Source: Hyphomicrobiales bacterium
GTDB lineage: Bacteria; Pseudomonadota; Alphaproteobacteria; Rhizobiales; Rhizobiaceae
Direction: 5' to 3'
Assembly: GCA_900471485.1 (NCBI GenBank)
Contig: UCEU01000020.1
Coordinates: forward strand, 124,001-188,000
Length of the DNA: 64,000 bases
Shown here: positions 50,706 through 59,317 of the stretch, one piece after another
Numbering within the stretch: position 1 is the stretch's first letter
How the letters are laid out: every line of letters begins with the position of its first letter
The notes under the pieces: generated by a model
What the model was told of the DNA's origin: nothing
The model's input: the letters and a program-made list of their open reading frames with translations, nothing else
Databases searched by the model: none
Program-made: the position numbers and the translations under genes

Positions 50706-50939
50706 ATGTCACTCACAGACAATCAATTGATGCTATTTCTGAAGGACACGCTGCAGATCGATCATGTTGATATCGAGAGCGAGTTGTTTTCGAGCGGAAT
50801 GCTCGATTCCGTTTCGATGGTCAATCTGATCGCGTTCATCGAGGAGAAGGCAGGCGTGCAAGTCAGAGCGGAAGATGTGACGCTTGAGAATTTCGATACA
50901 CCTGCGCGAATCCTGCGCTATGCGGAAGTCAATGCTTGA
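50706..50939 (+). CDS. Stand-alone acyl carrier protein
   Basis: A 77-residue acyl carrier protein with the phosphopantetheine attachment serine at residue 35 in GMLDSVSMVNL. The four-helix pattern (LMLFLKDTL, SMVNLIAFIEEKAG, EDVTLENFDTPARILRYA) is complete. It is a dedicated carrier rather than the fatty-acid ACP, as judged by its position between an AMP ligase and a PLP decarboxylase. Its stop overlaps the start of the decarboxylase by one base (TGATG), indicating coupled synthesis. An intermediate is probably loaded here by the ligase. Confidence 0.9.
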   Translation: MSLTDNQLMLFLKDTLQIDHVDIESELFSSGMLDSVSMVNLIAFIEEKAGVQVRAEDVTLENFDTPARILRYAEVNA

Positions 50940-52249
50940 TGGCTGACAATGCGCTACTCGATAGGACTTTGGCTGAGGCTGCAGCGTCATACGGTACGCC
51001 ATCCTATGTCTATTTCACGAAAGACATAGCGGAACGTGCTGCAGCGCTCAGACGCGCTTTTGGTGGCCGCTTTCAGCTAAGTTTTGCCGCGAAATGCAAC
51101 CCGAACCCCGCTCTCCTGTCCTGGGTCAGGGATCATGTGGACTTTCTTGATATTTCGTCGATCGGCGAGCTCCAGCTTGGCATGGAAGCTGGCTGGAACG
51201 CGGGTCTCGCGAGCTTTACCGGTCCAGGCAAGCGCGAGCATGAGATTCGTGCGGCGATCGAGCGTGGGGTCGGGGATCTCGTTATCGAGTCCGTTCGCGA
51301 GGCGATCGTGGCCGATGCGATTGCACGGTCGCTGGGTCGCACTCAGGATGTGCTGGTCCGGATATCCCCTTCTTATGTGCCCAAGGGCTTCGGCGGCCAG
51401 ATGGCGGGCCGCCCCTGCGCATTCGGAATCGACATCGAGGCTGTCGCCGACGAGTTGCCTGGGATTCTCGCGCTAACGAACCTACGCGTGACAGGTCTGC
51501 ACATTTTCTCGGGAACCCAGAGCCTCAAGCCGGACGCGATCACCGAGAACTATCGGGTGTTCATCGGCATCTTCCGTGAGATCTGTAATACCTATGACCT
51601 CACGCCGGAGCGTTTGGTGTTCGGCTCCGGTCTCGGCATTCCCTATCATGAAGGCGAGAATGAACTCGACCTGGAAACCGTCGGCCGAGATATCGCCGCC
51701 GATCTTGACGGTCTGGTCTCGGAAAGCCGCTTCTCATCCACGCGTCTGGTGTTGGAACTCGGGCGCTATCTTGTGGGGCAAGCGGGTTACTTTTTGACCA
51801 GCGTGACGTCGGTGAAGCAATCGCGCGGCTCGCTCATCGCCATCTGTGACGGAGGCATGAACAACCATCTCGCCGCGTCGGGTCATTTCGGCATGGCCAT
51901 CCACCGCAATTACATCATGCATAAGGTCGGGGGCGGCGATGCAGCGGAAAAAGTCGATATCGTTGGTCCTCTATGCACGTCGATCGACCGGCTTGCCAAC
52001 GGCATCATGCTGCCGCGCCTAAGGGAAGGTGATGTCGTTGCCGTACACAACAGCGGCGCCTACGGCCTGACCGCGAGTCCCATTCACTTCATCAGTCACG
52101 CGGTACCAAGCGAAATACTGGTCGATGAGGCCGGTATGCGCGATGTTTCGTGCATGCCGGACACGCCGAGCAATTCTTCGGTTTCGGCTTTACCTGTGGC
52201 GCAGTTGCCTCAGGGCCAGGACGGAGAGCGCCAATGGCTTCCGGCCTGA
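50939..52249 (+). CDS. PLP-dependent fold-III decarboxylase (DAP/ornithine decarboxylase-like)
   Basis: A 436-residue alanine-racemase-fold enzyme of the LysA/ornithine decarboxylase group. The PLP lysine is K52 in SFAAKCNPNP, followed by FLDISSIGELQLG, the HIFSGTQ segment, GSGLGIPY, the LELGRYLVGQAGYF strand, CDGGMNNHL and the active-site VHNSGAYGLTASP motif near residue 385. It resembles the decarboxylase of exosortase-A-associated cassettes. It may decarboxylate an amino acid, possibly while bound to the ACP encoded just upstream. ATG 50939 is preferred over TTG 50936. The last 30 residues are low-complexity and overlap the next gene. Confidence 0.87.
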   Translation: MADNALLDRTLAEAAASYGTPSYVYFTKDIAERAAALRRAFGGRFQLSFAAKCNPNPALLSWVRDHVDFLDISSIGELQLGMEAGWNAGLASFTGPGKREHEIRAAIERGVGDLVIESVREAIVADAIARSLGRTQDVLVRISPSYVPKGFGGQMAGRPCAFGIDIEAVADELPGILALTNLRVTGLHIFSGTQSLKPDAITENYRVFIGIFREICNTYDLTPERLVFGSGLGIPYHEGENELDLETVGRDIAADLDGLVSESRFSSTRLVLELGRYLVGQAGYFLTSVTSVKQSRGSLIAICDGGMNNHLAASGHFGMAIHRNYIMHKVGGGDAAEKVDIVGPLCTSIDRLANGIMLPRLREGDVVAVHNSGAYGLTASPIHFISHAVPSEILVDEAGMRDVSCMPDTPSNSSVSALPVAQLPQGQDGERQWLPA

Positions 52250-53313
52250 CGAAACTTTCGGCCACTGCGTCTCCCGTCTCCGAACAGCCAGGAATGCTCT
52301 CCGGTGTTCGCGCGACGGATGAATCGATCGGCCGGGCTAGGCTAGAGGTTGGCGTCGTCGTCATCGGACGCAATGAAGGGCAGCGTCTTGTCGATTGCCT
52401 GGCATCGTTGAAGCCATTTATAGAGCGCACAGTCTATGTCGACTCCGGATCGACGGATGGTAGCGTCGAGATGGCTCGGCAATGTGGTGCTCAGGTTGTC
52501 GCACTCGACTTGTCGGTACCGTTTACCGCGGCGCGTGCGCGCAATGCAGGATTTAAAGCAGCGGAGAAACTCTGGCCGAACCTAGCTTTCATGCAATTCG
52601 TTGATGGGGATTGCGAGATCGACAAGAACTGGATCGGGACTGCAAAGGCGTTTCTGGAGCAGAACAAGCGGGCGGTGATCGCATTCGGGTATCGGCGCGA
52701 GCGTTTTCCGGAACGCTCCATCTACAACGCTTTATGCGATCGTGAATGGAACGGGCCGCCGGGAGAGGTCAACGAGTGCGGTGGCGACATTCTGGTGCGC
52801 GTCGGAGCATTCGGAGAGGCTGGGGGGTATCTGGATTCGCTAATTGCCGGAGAGGAGCCGGAGCTCTGCATCCGGCTGCGCGAGAGGGGCTATACCATAT
52901 GGCGTCTTGATGCAGAAATGACGCGACATGATGCAAATATCCTGCACTTGCGTCAGTGGTGGCGGAGGTCGGTAAGGGCCGGTCATGCCTTCGCCGAGGT
53001 GTCGTTCATCCACGCACATTCCAGCATGACGACATGGCGACGCAGTGTTGTCCGCTCGCTCTTCTGGGCGGGTGCGCTACCGATATTCGCGCTCGTCGGC
53101 GGCTTGATCATCAATCCCGCAATATCCGATTTTCTGATACTTTATCCTTTCCAATTGACACGCGGTGCGCTTCGCGAAGGCGCATCGAATCCGGCCTCGT
53201 GGCGAAATTCGTTTTTTGACATGCTTGGTAAATTTCCCGAACTGCAGGGTGTGATGACGTTCTGTGTCAATCATTTGCGAGGGCGTAGGCAAACGTTGAT
53301 CGAGTACAAATAG
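52234..53313 (+). CDS. Glycosyltransferase family 2
   Basis: A 359-residue GT-A glycosyltransferase. The GT2 domain starts at about residue 38 (VGVVVIGRNEGQRLVDCLASL), has VYVDSGSTDGSVEMA and the DxD-type FVDGDCEID, then EEPELCIRLRERGY and a C-terminal hydrophobic pair (about residues 272-305) that anchors it to the membrane. The first 37 residues are Ser/Ala-rich and non-conserved. ATG 52234 has GGAGAG about 6 bases upstream and overlaps the decarboxylase gene by 16 bases. It may glycosylate a membrane-bound intermediate in this cluster. Confidence 0.87.
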   Translation: MASGLTKLSATASPVSEQPGMLSGVRATDESIGRARLEVGVVVIGRNEGQRLVDCLASLKPFIERTVYVDSGSTDGSVEMARQCGAQVVALDLSVPFTAARARNAGFKAAEKLWPNLAFMQFVDGDCEIDKNWIGTAKAFLEQNKRAVIAFGYRRERFPERSIYNALCDREWNGPPGEVNECGGDILVRVGAFGEAGGYLDSLIAGEEPELCIRLRERGYTIWRLDAEMTRHDANILHLRQWWRRSVRAGHAFAEVSFIHAHSSMTTWRRSVVRSLFWAGALPIFALVGGLIINPAISDFLILYPFQLTRGALREGASNPASWRNSFFDMLGKFPELQGVMTFCVNHLRGRRQTLIEYK

Positions 53314-53459
53314 CACTGAGGGCCCGTTGCCCGAACAATTTCCCTCCGCTGCAAATGGGGTGCAGCGGGCGGGACAATATCCCTCGCCGGACCTGTGAGG
53401 TCGACGAGTTGCAAGCATAGGGATGGAAGGCGGAACAGACAACTTGCTTGGGGGCCTGC

Positions 53460-55001
53460 ATGAGTGGGGGCAAGCTTAATACCGACGGGTGGGACGTTGT
53501 TATCGTGGGCGCCGGCATGGGCGGCAGCGCACTTGCCTATTCGCTGGCCCTGGGCGGCCGGAAGGTGCTGGTCTTGGAACGCGGCGAAGCCGCTATCGAT
53601 AGGACAGCTGCACAGGCCGACACCTTGGATCCCGAAGCGAGAGTGCGTGCGGGTCATTGGCCTCATCGCATCAGCGGGACAGTCGATGCGTCGAACATCT
53701 TGTTTTTTCCCGCACTGGGTTGTGGTTCAGGCGGCTCCACATTGCACTACGGTGCGGCGCTCGAACGATTGCAACGCGACGATTTCGAGGGGACGGAGCA
53801 GGGCGACAGGCGAGCGCCGAGCTGGCCGATCTCCTACGACGAGATGATGCCGTATTATCGCGCTGCGGAAGAGCGGTTCCGGGCTCGCGGCAGCGCGGAT
53901 CCCTTGCAGGACGATGCTGACGGACTTCGCGAGCCTCCACCCCTCAGTCCGTGTGATCGTCATTTCCTTGAATCCTTTCGCACCAATGGCATGCACCCTT
54001 ACCAGCTTCACACGGCTGGGGACGCGGCGTCGGATTGCGAAGACAAGATGAATGCCGCTGAAGCCTTTCTCGAGCCCGCGTTGCGAACGGGAAATGTGTT
54101 CCTGCTCTCGCGCTGCACGGTCGAGCGCATTGAAGCAGATGACCAGCGGGTCACTGGGCTCCTCTGCAGCAGCGAGGGCCGGCAGTTTCACATACACGCG
54201 AATACTTATGTGCTTGCCGCCGGCGCCCTTTCTTCACCCGTCTTGATGTTGAATTCGGCGAATGCGCACTGGCCAAACGGCGTTGCAAATTCCTCCGGTT
54301 TGGTCGGGCGGAATCTGATGTTTCACTTTTCCGACTTCATCGCGGTTTGGCCGCGTGGCCGCTTCCGGGTTTCGGCGCCCGGCAAGTCGATCGGCTTCCG
54401 TGATTTCTATTCCTACAAGGGACGCAAACTGGGCCAGATCCAGTCAACGGGGTTCACAGCCGGCCGCGGCAACGTTCTGCATTTCCTCCGGCAGAAGGTC
54501 GATCGCAGCCGGATTCGCTCGTTGAAACTGGTACGGCCCTTGTTGCGCATTCCCGCTCTTGTAGGCTCGTGGCTCTTCGGAAAGGCAACGATCTTCGCTT
54601 CGATACTGGAGGACTACCCCTATTGGGAGAACCGCGTCGTGCCTGGCTCGGTAACGCCCTGTGGTATCCATTTTCACTATACCATCCACGACGAGCTTTC
54701 CGAGCGGACGAGCAGCTTCCGACGCTTGTATCGCGAGGCATTCGCGGGCCATCGGATCGCAGTTCTCGAATCCGGCCTGAACTACGGACATGCCTGCGGG
54801 ACCTGCCGCTTTGGCAACGATCCGGCAACGTCCGTCCTCGATTCGAACAATCGGTCGCATGATTTGCCCAATCTGTTTATCGTCGACAGTTCATTCTTTC
54901 CGAGCAGTGGCGGAACAAACCCCAGCCTCACAATCGCCGCCAACGCTTTGCGCGTCGGCGCGCTTGTCGCTGCCACGTCGGGTGCTCATCACCCGACGTG
55001 A
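53460..55001 (+). CDS. GMC-family FAD oxidoreductase
   Basis: A 513-residue GMC (glucose-methanol-choline) oxidoreductase. The FAD fold is at residues 12-40 (DVVIVGAGMGGSALAYSLALGG), followed by GCGSGGSTLHYGAALER, YVLAAGALSSPVLML as the second GMC signature, and the C-terminal active-site region GHACGTCRFGNDP, LFIVDSSFFPSSGGTNPSLTIAANALR. It should oxidise an alcohol, possibly a sugar or long-chain alcohol made by this cluster. ATG 53460 follows GGGGG; a TTG 12 bases earlier is in frame. It is the last gene of the cluster, with a gap of 146 bases before it, and is convergent with the FhuC-like gene. Confidence 0.87.
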   Translation: MSGGKLNTDGWDVVIVGAGMGGSALAYSLALGGRKVLVLERGEAAIDRTAAQADTLDPEARVRAGHWPHRISGTVDASNILFFPALGCGSGGSTLHYGAALERLQRDDFEGTEQGDRRAPSWPISYDEMMPYYRAAEERFRARGSADPLQDDADGLREPPPLSPCDRHFLESFRTNGMHPYQLHTAGDAASDCEDKMNAAEAFLEPALRTGNVFLLSRCTVERIEADDQRVTGLLCSSEGRQFHIHANTYVLAAGALSSPVLMLNSANAHWPNGVANSSGLVGRNLMFHFSDFIAVWPRGRFRVSAPGKSIGFRDFYSYKGRKLGQIQSTGFTAGRGNVLHFLRQKVDRSRIRSLKLVRPLLRIPALVGSWLFGKATIFASILEDYPYWENRVVPGSVTPCGIHFHYTIHDELSERTSSFRRLYREAFAGHRIAVLESGLNYGHACGTCRFGNDPATSVLDSNNRSHDLPNLFIVDSSFFPSSGGTNPSLTIAANALRVGALVAATSGAHHPT

Positions 55002-55008
55002 TGGCGGG

Positions 55009-55788
55009 TCAAAGTAGATAGCTGACCGGCTCATTGCTGACGGGATGGGTGAACACGCCCATATCCACCCCAAAGACGGATTTGAGGACGTCCGACTGCA
55101 TGATCGTTGCCGGCGTGCCGCGCGCGGAAATCTTGCCGTTGTTCAGAGCGATCATCTCGTCGCAATAGCGAGACGCCAGATTGACGTCATGCAGCACGAC
55201 GACGATCGTCAGGCCACGTTCGTGGCTGAGTTCGCGCAAAAGCGCGAGCACAGCGGCCTGATGGGCGAGATCCAGGGCTGAGGTCGGCTCGTCGAGAAGC
55301 AGGCACTGGGCATTCTGTGCCAGCATCATCGCGATCCAGGCGCGTTGCCGTTCGCCGCCCGACATGTTCGCCACCATCCGGTCGGCAAATGCTTCGAGGT
55401 CGGTGCGTCTGATGGCATCCTCGACAATATCCGCGTCGGCCTTCGTGAAGCGTCCGAGCGTCCCGTGCCAGGGAAAACGGCCAAGCGCCACCAGTTCGCG
55501 TACAGTCATCCCGTCCGTTGCCGGGGTGAATTGCGGCATGTAAGCGATCTGCCGGGCGAAAGCGCGCGCGCCCCACGTATTGGCGGCTTCGCCGTTGACG
55601 ACGAGATTGCCGGAACTCGGATGAATCTGCCGCGCGATGATCTTCAGCAATGTGCTCTTGCCGGATCCGTTCGGTCCCACGAGGCCGTGGACTTGTCCCT
55701 TTTCCAAGGTCAGGTCAACGCCGGAAAGAATATTGCGCGAAGTGACATCATATCTGATCTGGGACATCGACAGGAAAGGCGTGGACAT
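55009..55788 (-). CDS. FhuC-like iron-siderophore ABC transporter ATP-binding protein
   Basis: A 259-residue ABC ATPase of the FhuC/FecE class. Walker A is GPNGSGKST (about residues 39-47), then YMPQF for the Q-loop, the signature MSGGERQRAWIAMML, Walker B LLLDEPTSALD and the switch His in VLHDVNLASRY. The DGMTVRELVALGRFPWHG stretch is diagnostic of the iron-siderophore/B12 group. GGAGA lies 8 bases upstream of the ATG. No permease or binding-protein gene is adjacent, so it is an orphan in this window. It is divergent from an AraC gene and close to a TonB siderophore receptor. Confidence 0.88.
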   Translation of the reverse strand: MSTPFLSMSQIRYDVTSRNILSGVDLTLEKGQVHGLVGPNGSGKSTLLKIIARQIHPSSGNLVVNGEAANTWGARAFARQIAYMPQFTPATDGMTVRELVALGRFPWHGTLGRFTKADADIVEDAIRRTDLEAFADRMVANMSGGERQRAWIAMMLAQNAQCLLLDEPTSALDLAHQAAVLALLRELSHERGLTIVVVLHDVNLASRYCDEMIALNNGKISARGTPATIMQSDVLKSVFGVDMGVFTHPVSNEPVSYLL

Positions 55789-55981
55789 TGGCTGGTCTCC
55801 GGCTCGGATATCGGTTCTTCGCTAGGTTGCGACGTGGCGCTGGATACGCTCCTGCGAAACTTCACCAGGCTTGTCAACTTATATCGGATAGCTCTGGCGA
55901 CCTGATCGATGGCATGCATTGCTTTCAGCGTCGCGCTCCTGTAAAGTTGACAAAAATAAGAAGGTATAATCGGCGGCCTAT

Positions 55982-56866
55982 ATGACGTTTCAGCCCCGCA
56001 TGCAGAACACAATCGAAGGGTTTTCGGTGATCGGCGGGATGAATCGCCGGAACTGGAACGGCATCGTCGCCGACGTATGGGACGTGCAATGCGCACCCTA
56101 TGCCGGTGGCCACTATGTCGCCGCTGATCCCAGACTTTTCATTCTGCTCGATATGGAGGGGCCGGGTGAGTCGAGGGTAAAGCTCACGCCGAAAGGCAGT
56201 GGCGCTGTGCAGGACCGGCTCGAGCGGCCGATCTCCTACGTTCCGGCAGGCATGGAGTTGTGGGTCGATCTCGCTGACGTTCGCTATGTCCGCCATCTTG
56301 ACCTGCATTTCGATGCCGAGGTGGTGGCGCGCCGCCTGATGGAGGAACTCGATTCCTCGCGATTGATGGATCCGCGCCTGCTTTTTGCCGACGAGCGTAT
56401 GCTGGCGCTCGCAAAGCTGATCGCCGCCGAATGCCTCAATCCGGAACCGCTGCATGACCTCTATGGTGATGGCTTGTCGCTGTCTTTGATCATCAATGTG
56501 ATGAAGCTTGCCAGGAATGAGCCGCGCAAGCGGAGCAAGCTGGCGCCTTGGCAATTGCGCAAGGTGACCGAGTTCATCCAGGAAAACTGCCTGCGAAATA
56601 TCCGTCTCGAGGAACTGGCCACATTGACGAGCCTTTCGCAATCGCATTTCAGCCACGCCTTCAAGGCATCGACTGGTATCGCGCCGCACCAATGGCAGAT
56701 GAACGCACGGCTGGACAAGGCAAAGCAGATGTTGATCGAGAGCTCGCAGCCGCTGATGGCTGTTGCGATGGAAACCGGCTTTTCCGATCAGGCGCATTTT
56801 ACCCGTGCGTTTCGCAAGCATGTTGGGACTACTCCTGCGATGTGGAAGAAGGCACGCGTGACCTGA
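55982..56866 (+). CDS. AraC-family regulator of siderophore uptake
   Basis: A 294-residue AraC/XylS-type regulator. The N-terminal 180 residues are a variable sensing domain. The C-terminal double HTH covers about residues 190-290 (WQLRKVTEFIQENCLRNIRLEELATLTSLSQSHFSHAFKASTG and AVAMETGFSDQAHFTRAFRKHVGTTPAMWKK). It lies between the FhuC-like gene (divergent, 193 bases) and the TonB receptor gene (171 bases downstream). AraC proteins in this setting usually activate their receptor gene when the cognate siderophore is present, as PchR does. Confidence 0.87.
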   Translation: MTFQPRMQNTIEGFSVIGGMNRRNWNGIVADVWDVQCAPYAGGHYVAADPRLFILLDMEGPGESRVKLTPKGSGAVQDRLERPISYVPAGMELWVDLADVRYVRHLDLHFDAEVVARRLMEELDSSRLMDPRLLFADERMLALAKLIAAECLNPEPLHDLYGDGLSLSLIINVMKLARNEPRKRSKLAPWQLRKVTEFIQENCLRNIRLEELATLTSLSQSHFSHAFKASTGIAPHQWQMNARLDKAKQMLIESSQPLMAVAMETGFSDQAHFTRAFRKHVGTTPAMWKKARVT

Positions 56867-57037
56867 TTGCAACGGCGTTGGAGCGTTTGTCCGCACTGCG
56901 AAAAATTGCCCAAAATTGTTCAATTCCGCCCAGATCGAAACAAGGCGTGTCCTTAAAACTGAGTTAATCACTCATCTTATCGAAGGTCGTGGACCATCCC
57001 GTCGTGATGACGGCAATTATGAGTGGGGACAGCATAA

Positions 57038-59236
57038 ATGGGCATGAAGGCGGCACGTCTTATCTTGAGAGTAGATCTGTTGGCCGGTGTTGCGATGTCT
57101 GCGCTGGTCGCGACCGCGGCGTTCGCGCAGGAAGCGACGGAACTCAAGCCGGTCGTCATACAGGGTCAAGGCGCGGGCAATGTGGCCGACGATGGAGGGG
57201 CTGATGCTACGGGCACAAGTCCGGTAAGAGGCTATGTCGCCAAGACTACCACGACAGGATCGAAGACGGCGACGCCGCTCAAGGACGTCCCTCAATCCGT
57301 ATCGGTGATCGGCCGCCAGGAGTTGGATGATCGCGGCATCACCAACAAGGTCGACGAGGCGCTGCTCTATACGCCTGGCGTCATGTCACAGCCCTATGGC
57401 AACGATCCCGACACCGACTGGTTCTACATCCGGGGCTTCAATGCCACGCAAACCGGCGTCTTCTTCGACAACCTGACCCTTTTCAGCTACGGCTTCGGCG
57501 GCTTTCAGATCGATCCCTTCATGCTCGAGCGCGTCGAGGTGCTGAAAGGGCCGGCATCGGTGCTTCTGGGCGGTGCCAATCCTGGCGGCGTTATCAATCT
57601 TGTGCGTAAGAGGCCCACGGACGAGCCGCTGTTTTACACCGACATCGGTATCAATTCGAACGGCAACGCGTTCACCGGCATCGACATCTCCGACAAGGTC
57701 GGCTCTAGCGATACCATGACCTATCGTTTCACCGGCAAGATCGCCGGTGGTGACAACTACTCCGATTTCTCCCACGATCTGCGTGGCTTCGTCATGCCGC
57801 AGCTGACGATTTCGCCGGATGACACCACCAGCCTGACGCTCTGGGGCTATGCTGGCGGTCTTGATCAGGTGCATACGGGGAACGGTTTCTTCCCCTACTA
57901 CGGCACGGTGGAGAATGCTTCGTTCGGCAAGATCAAGCGTGACGCTTTTTTTGGCGAGCCTGATATCGACAAAGGCGTCTACTCGCAGCAAATGCTGGGC
58001 TACGAGTTCGAGCATGAGCTCGACAATGGCTGGAAGCTCTCGCAGAATTTCCGTTACGGACATCTCTACAAGCACGAGGAGGGGCCTTACCTAAACGGCT
58101 ATACGGACGCCACCCAAACGCAGTTCGCGCGCATCGGCTTCGAAGGGCGTTCGAAGGTGGACACGTTTGCCATCGATAACCGCGCGGAGAATGAGTTCGA
58201 GTTCGGCGGCGTCTCGCATAACCTGATGCTCGGCCTGGATTACAAGCATTATCTCATCGACGATTGGCAGGCATGCTGCGGCGCCACGTCGATAAGCACG
58301 ACTGATCCTGTTTACGGCGTGCCGCAGAATGCGAACTTCGTTTACGCCGACGCACAGATCAGACAGCAGCAACTCGGCCTCTACGCCCAAGATCAGATAC
58401 ATTTCGGGGCTGGCTGGCTGTTAACACTCAACGGTCGGTACGACTTTGTCGATGCGAAGTCGGACGCAGTTGCCGGCGCGAGCTATCATTCCAACGACAA
58501 GGCCGCGAGCGGCCGGGCCGGCCTTGCTTATGAGTTCGACAACGGTATCACGCCTTACGCCAGTGTTGCGACGTTCTTCAATCCGATAGTAGGTACTCGG
58601 CAGACTGACCCCCTCGACTCGACGAAGGTGGCTCCGCTGGTCCCAGAGGAGGGCTATCAGATCGAAGCGGGCGTGAAGTACGAGCCGACCTTCATCGATG
58701 GTTCCGTGACAGCCTCGGTATTCCAGATCGTCAAGGAAAATGCCGCCGTTCCCAATCCGTCCAACTCGAATTTGACCGAGCAGTTGGGCGAGGTAACCTC
58801 CAAGGGCTTCGAGCTCGAAACCAAGATCAACCTCGATCAGAACTGGAAAATCCTCGGCTCCTACAGCTACACCCATCTTGAGATCACGGACGATCCGAAT
58901 CCAGCTCTCGTCGGCAACACGCCTTATATCGTTCCAGCGCATCAGGCCTCGCTTTGGCTCGATTATGCCGTCACGAACGAAGCGCTGGAGGGGCTGAGCT
59001 TCGGCGCGGGCGTGCGATATCAAGGCACGAGTTGGGCCAACAATGAGAATACGAAGAAGGTCCCGGCAGCCACCGTCTTCGACGCGGCAATCCGCTACGA
59101 GAAGGAAAACTGGCAGGCGTCGCTCAATGTCGCCAATCTGTTCGACAAGGAATATGTCGCGAGCTGCGGCGGTCTGACGGTCTGCGGCTATGGCGATGCC
59201 CGAACGGTGACGTTCAAGCTCAGCAAGAAGTGGTGA
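57038..59236 (+). CDS. TonB-dependent siderophore receptor
   Basis: A 732-residue outer-membrane receptor of the siderophore class (FhuA/FhuE/FoxA-like). The signal peptide spans about residues 1-30 (cleavage near AAFAQE), followed by a TonB-box-like ELKPVVIQG. The plug domain holds LKDVPQSVSVIGRQELDDRG, FYIRGF, FMLERVEVLKGPASVLLGGANPGGVINLVRKRP. The 22-strand barrel ends with YGDARTVTFKLSKKW, with aromatic terminal Trp. It should import a ferric hydroxamate-type siderophore; the type is a guess. The start at 57038 may be 6 bases later. It is followed by a strong palindrome between convergent genes. Confidence 0.92.
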   Translation: MGMKAARLILRVDLLAGVAMSALVATAAFAQEATELKPVVIQGQGAGNVADDGGADATGTSPVRGYVAKTTTTGSKTATPLKDVPQSVSVIGRQELDDRGITNKVDEALLYTPGVMSQPYGNDPDTDWFYIRGFNATQTGVFFDNLTLFSYGFGGFQIDPFMLERVEVLKGPASVLLGGANPGGVINLVRKRPTDEPLFYTDIGINSNGNAFTGIDISDKVGSSDTMTYRFTGKIAGGDNYSDFSHDLRGFVMPQLTISPDDTTSLTLWGYAGGLDQVHTGNGFFPYYGTVENASFGKIKRDAFFGEPDIDKGVYSQQMLGYEFEHELDNGWKLSQNFRYGHLYKHEEGPYLNGYTDATQTQFARIGFEGRSKVDTFAIDNRAENEFEFGGVSHNLMLGLDYKHYLIDDWQACCGATSISTTDPVYGVPQNANFVYADAQIRQQQLGLYAQDQIHFGAGWLLTLNGRYDFVDAKSDAVAGASYHSNDKAASGRAGLAYEFDNGITPYASVATFFNPIVGTRQTDPLDSTKVAPLVPEEGYQIEAGVKYEPTFIDGSVTASVFQIVKENAAVPNPSNSNLTEQLGEVTSKGFELETKINLDQNWKILGSYSYTHLEITDDPNPALVGNTPYIVPAHQASLWLDYAVTNEALEGLSFGAGVRYQGTSWANNENTKKVPAATVFDAAIRYEKENWQASLNVANLFDKEYVASCGGLTVCGYGDARTVTFKLSKKW

Positions 59237-59276
59237 GCTGATCTCCGCCAGCTGTGATACCCAGCCGTCTGGAGCT

Positions 59277-59304
59277 GACGTGGCGAACCATGGTTCGCCA
59301 CGTC
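59277..59304. terminator. 28-bp perfect palindrome between convergent receptor and SulP genes
   Basis: Arms GACGTGGCGAAC and GTTCGCCACGTC enclose CATG. It lies 40 bases after the TonB receptor stop and 13 bases before the end of the SulP gene. This placement and symmetry fit a bidirectional terminator, although T-runs are short on both sides. Confidence 0.65.
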
Positions 59305-59317
59305 GCAGTTTCCGGGC

